Positions 6,148 to 7,349 of a DNA stretch of 7,349 nucleotides are shown here, piece by piece (position 1 is the stretch's first letter; each line of letters opens with the position of its first letter). Location: positions 1 to 7,349 of the forward strand of contig JABJMI010000252.1 in the NCBI GenBank assembly GCA_018659505.1, written 5' to 3'. Source of the stretch: Planctomicrobium sp. (lineage in GTDB: Bacteria > Planctomycetota > Planctomycetia > Planctomycetales > Planctomycetaceae). The notes below the pieces were generated by a model that was not told the DNA's origin, searched no databases, and saw only the letters and a program-made list of their open reading frames with translations. Made by a program: the position numbers and the translations under genes.

Positions 6148-6478
6148 GCGATTCCGCTCCAACGCAGAGCAGTTCGCACTCAAGTGTTAAAAAAACTACG
6201 ATAGGTAGCCATCTTGCCAACATTGACAAAATTACTAAGCGACCTTCGTTTCAGATACGAATCGCGGACTTTATCACAATCATAGCTGCGAATGCCAGTA
6301 CGATTTGCAATAATCTCAACTCAGCAGCAGACTTGCGAACAATTCATAAACGGTTCGAAGTCATGAATTCCGAAAATTTGTCCGACCTCAGAAGTGTTGA
6401 AATCCATACAATTCAAACACTCCTCATTGTAGCATTCGACCACGCTAGCAATTTTCAAGAGAAAGATTACCGAGAACC

Positions 6479-7349
6479 ATGGAAAATTCGTCATTTGATT
6501 CACTTGAACAAGTTGCACCACAACAAGATGCGTCCGCTCTTCTCACTCAACTCGTGAAGCAAGTCGAAGAACAGAAAGAATACCACAAGCTCTTTGATGC
6601 AAAGATGTTGCAGAAAAAACAAGAGCTAGGATTACCTCTTTCTCGACCCTCTTCGCTGCAAGACGTCCCAGAGGAGCATCGAAAAGAGGTCGAAGCGACG
6701 TATGTCGAGACAGCCAGAGAAGTTGGGGAGAAATTCATTGAGCAGGGCGACCTCGCCTCAGCGTGGATGTATCTACAAGTCATTCGCGAACCTGAAAAAC
6801 TCGCAGCGGCGCTCGACGAACTCCCCGATCAGATCGAAGATTACGAGAAGATGGAGGAGATTCTACAGCTAGCGATGTACCAGGGAGTCAATCCTCCCAA
6901 GGGCGTGAAGATCATGCTGAACGGTCACGGGACATGCAGCACGATCACCGCACTGGATCAGGCATTGCCGCAAATGAGTTCGGAACACCGGACAGCTTGC
7001 TCAAAGCTGATGGTGAAAAGCCTCTACAAAGATCTGGTCGAAGCGGTCAAACGTCACGTCGAACAAAAGGTTCCGATGATCGAACCGGGAGCTTCGCTGA
7101 AAGAACTTCTCACCGGAAGAGACTGGATCTTCGAAGGTGGAAATTATCATGTCGACGTCTCGCACTTAAATTCAGTCGTCCGCTTCGCCCGCTCCATCGA
7201 AGCACCTGCGGAAGAACTCGATCTCGCCAGACAACTCGCGCTGTACGGATCAAAGCTAGAGAAGTCGCTGCAATACGAAGGGGAACCACCGTTCGAAGAT
7301 CCCTACCCGGCACATCTACATTTCTTCAACATCTTACTCGACAAGAACC
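6479..7349 (+). CDS. Conserved-looking protein of unknown function, N-terminal 290 residues (cut by window edge)
   Basis: The frame is open from ATG 6479 to the right edge with no stop; an in-frame TAG at 6446-6448 and no start between fix the beginning. There is no signal peptide or membrane segment, so it is probably cytoplasmic. Residues 19-140 are charged and strongly helical (LLTQLVKQVEEQKEYHKLFDAK, split here as LLTQLVKQ and EYHKLFDAK; then EEHRKEVEATYVETAREVGEK and ASAWMYLQVIREPEKLAAAL), reminiscent of helical-repeat (TPR-like) folds. The middle has conserved-looking motifs with potential functional residues: MLNGHGTCSTITALDQ (about 147-162), ELLTGRDWIFEGGNYHVDVSH (about 211-231, not contiguous evidence of catalysis) and PPFEDPYPAHLHFF near the edge. 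Several His, Cys and Asp residues in these could bind a metal, but that is speculation. I recall similar proteins in planctomycetes without assigned function. The ribosome binding site is weak (GAGA close to the ATG). Confidence 0.85.
   Translation, partial: MENSSFDSLEQVAPQQDASALLTQLVKQVEEQKEYHKLFDAKMLQKKQELGLPLSRPSSLQDVPEEHRKEVEATYVETAREVGEKFIEQGDLASAWMYLQVIREPEKLAAALDELPDQIEDYEKMEEILQLAMYQGVNPPKGVKIMLNGHGTCSTITALDQALPQMSSEHRTACSKLMVKSLYKDLVEAVKRHVEQKVPMIEPGASLKELLTGRDWIFEGGNYHVDVSHLNSVVRFARSIEAPAEELDLARQLALYGSKLEKSLQYEGEPPFEDPYPAHLHFFNILLDKN

Larger units (their letters stand above)
6013..6478. other. Divergent intergenic region and rpsA leader
   Basis: This region of 466 bases lies between rpsA (minus) and the 6479 gene (plus). 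On the minus strand the rpsA-proximal 200 bases are U-rich, with runs at 6195-6189, 6133-6128, 6074-6069 and 6022-6016, the first three preceded by short hairpins. On the plus side an imperfect dyad, GTGTTGAA (6394-6401) and TTCAAACAC (6412-6420), lies 60 bases before the start at 6479. A frame at 6105-6557 crosses the region but starts with TTG, has no ribosome binding site and overlaps the real gene. No convincing promoter boxes were found for either direction. Confidence 0.5.

Noticed and set aside
6105..6557. 150-residue plus-strand frame across the rpsA-6479 intergenic region
   Set aside because: Begins with TTG without a ribosome binding site, has no domain-like pattern, and overlaps the well-supported gene starting at 6479 by 79 bases.
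7110..7313. 67-residue minus-strand frame at the right edge (also 6547-6783 minus)
   Set aside because: Antisense to the strongly coding 6479 gene, with Arg/Ser-rich composition typical of reverse-strand shadows.

Overview
The window looks like a chromosomal housekeeping stretch from a planctomycete (Planctomycetota). This rests on memory of protein families, not on a search. The ScpB homologue, the short sigma-70 factor, the six-domain ribosomal protein S1 and the large helical protein at the right edge all have the flavour of planctomycete proteins. Base composition is roughly balanced. I see no rRNA, tRNA, CRISPR array, transposase or integrase, and nothing suggesting recent transfer.

Layout from left to right: (1) 1-466, minus strand: the N-terminal part of a lipoprotein with a coiled coil and the start of an OmpA-like peptidoglycan-binding domain, cut by the window edge. 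(2) 467-1035: a largely empty intergenic stretch. (3) 1036-1245, plus: a doubtful 69-residue ORF with a good ribosome binding site. It overlaps (4) 1218-1973, plus: a protein with an N-terminal membrane segment, a long Pro/Gln/Asn/Ser-rich linker and a compact C-terminal domain of unknown function. (5) 2000-2731, plus: scpB, whose annotated start overlaps a perfect 14-bp inverted repeat followed by T's that looks like the terminator of gene 4. (6) 2739-2803: a very long hairpin between convergent genes. (7) 2819-3655, minus: a 278-residue sigma-70 family factor. (8) 3982-4021: a textbook intrinsic terminator for (9) 4078-6012, minus: rpsA, with six S1 domains and an acidic Glu/Ala tail. (10) 6013-6478: a divergent intergenic region holding the U-rich rpsA leader. 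(11) 6479 to the right edge, plus: a conserved-looking protein of unknown function, incomplete.

The recognisable genes cover chromosome condensation (scpB), transcription initiation (sigma factor), translation (rpsA) and the cell envelope (lipoprotein). The sigma factor and rpsA point the same way but are separated by a strong terminator and about 330 bases, so they are probably separate transcription units. I find no convincing new multi-gene system. The most interesting leads are the rpsA leader, with three weak hairpins each followed by a U-run; the hairpin that collides with the scpB start; and the two uncharacterised proteins at 1218-1973 and 6479-7349.
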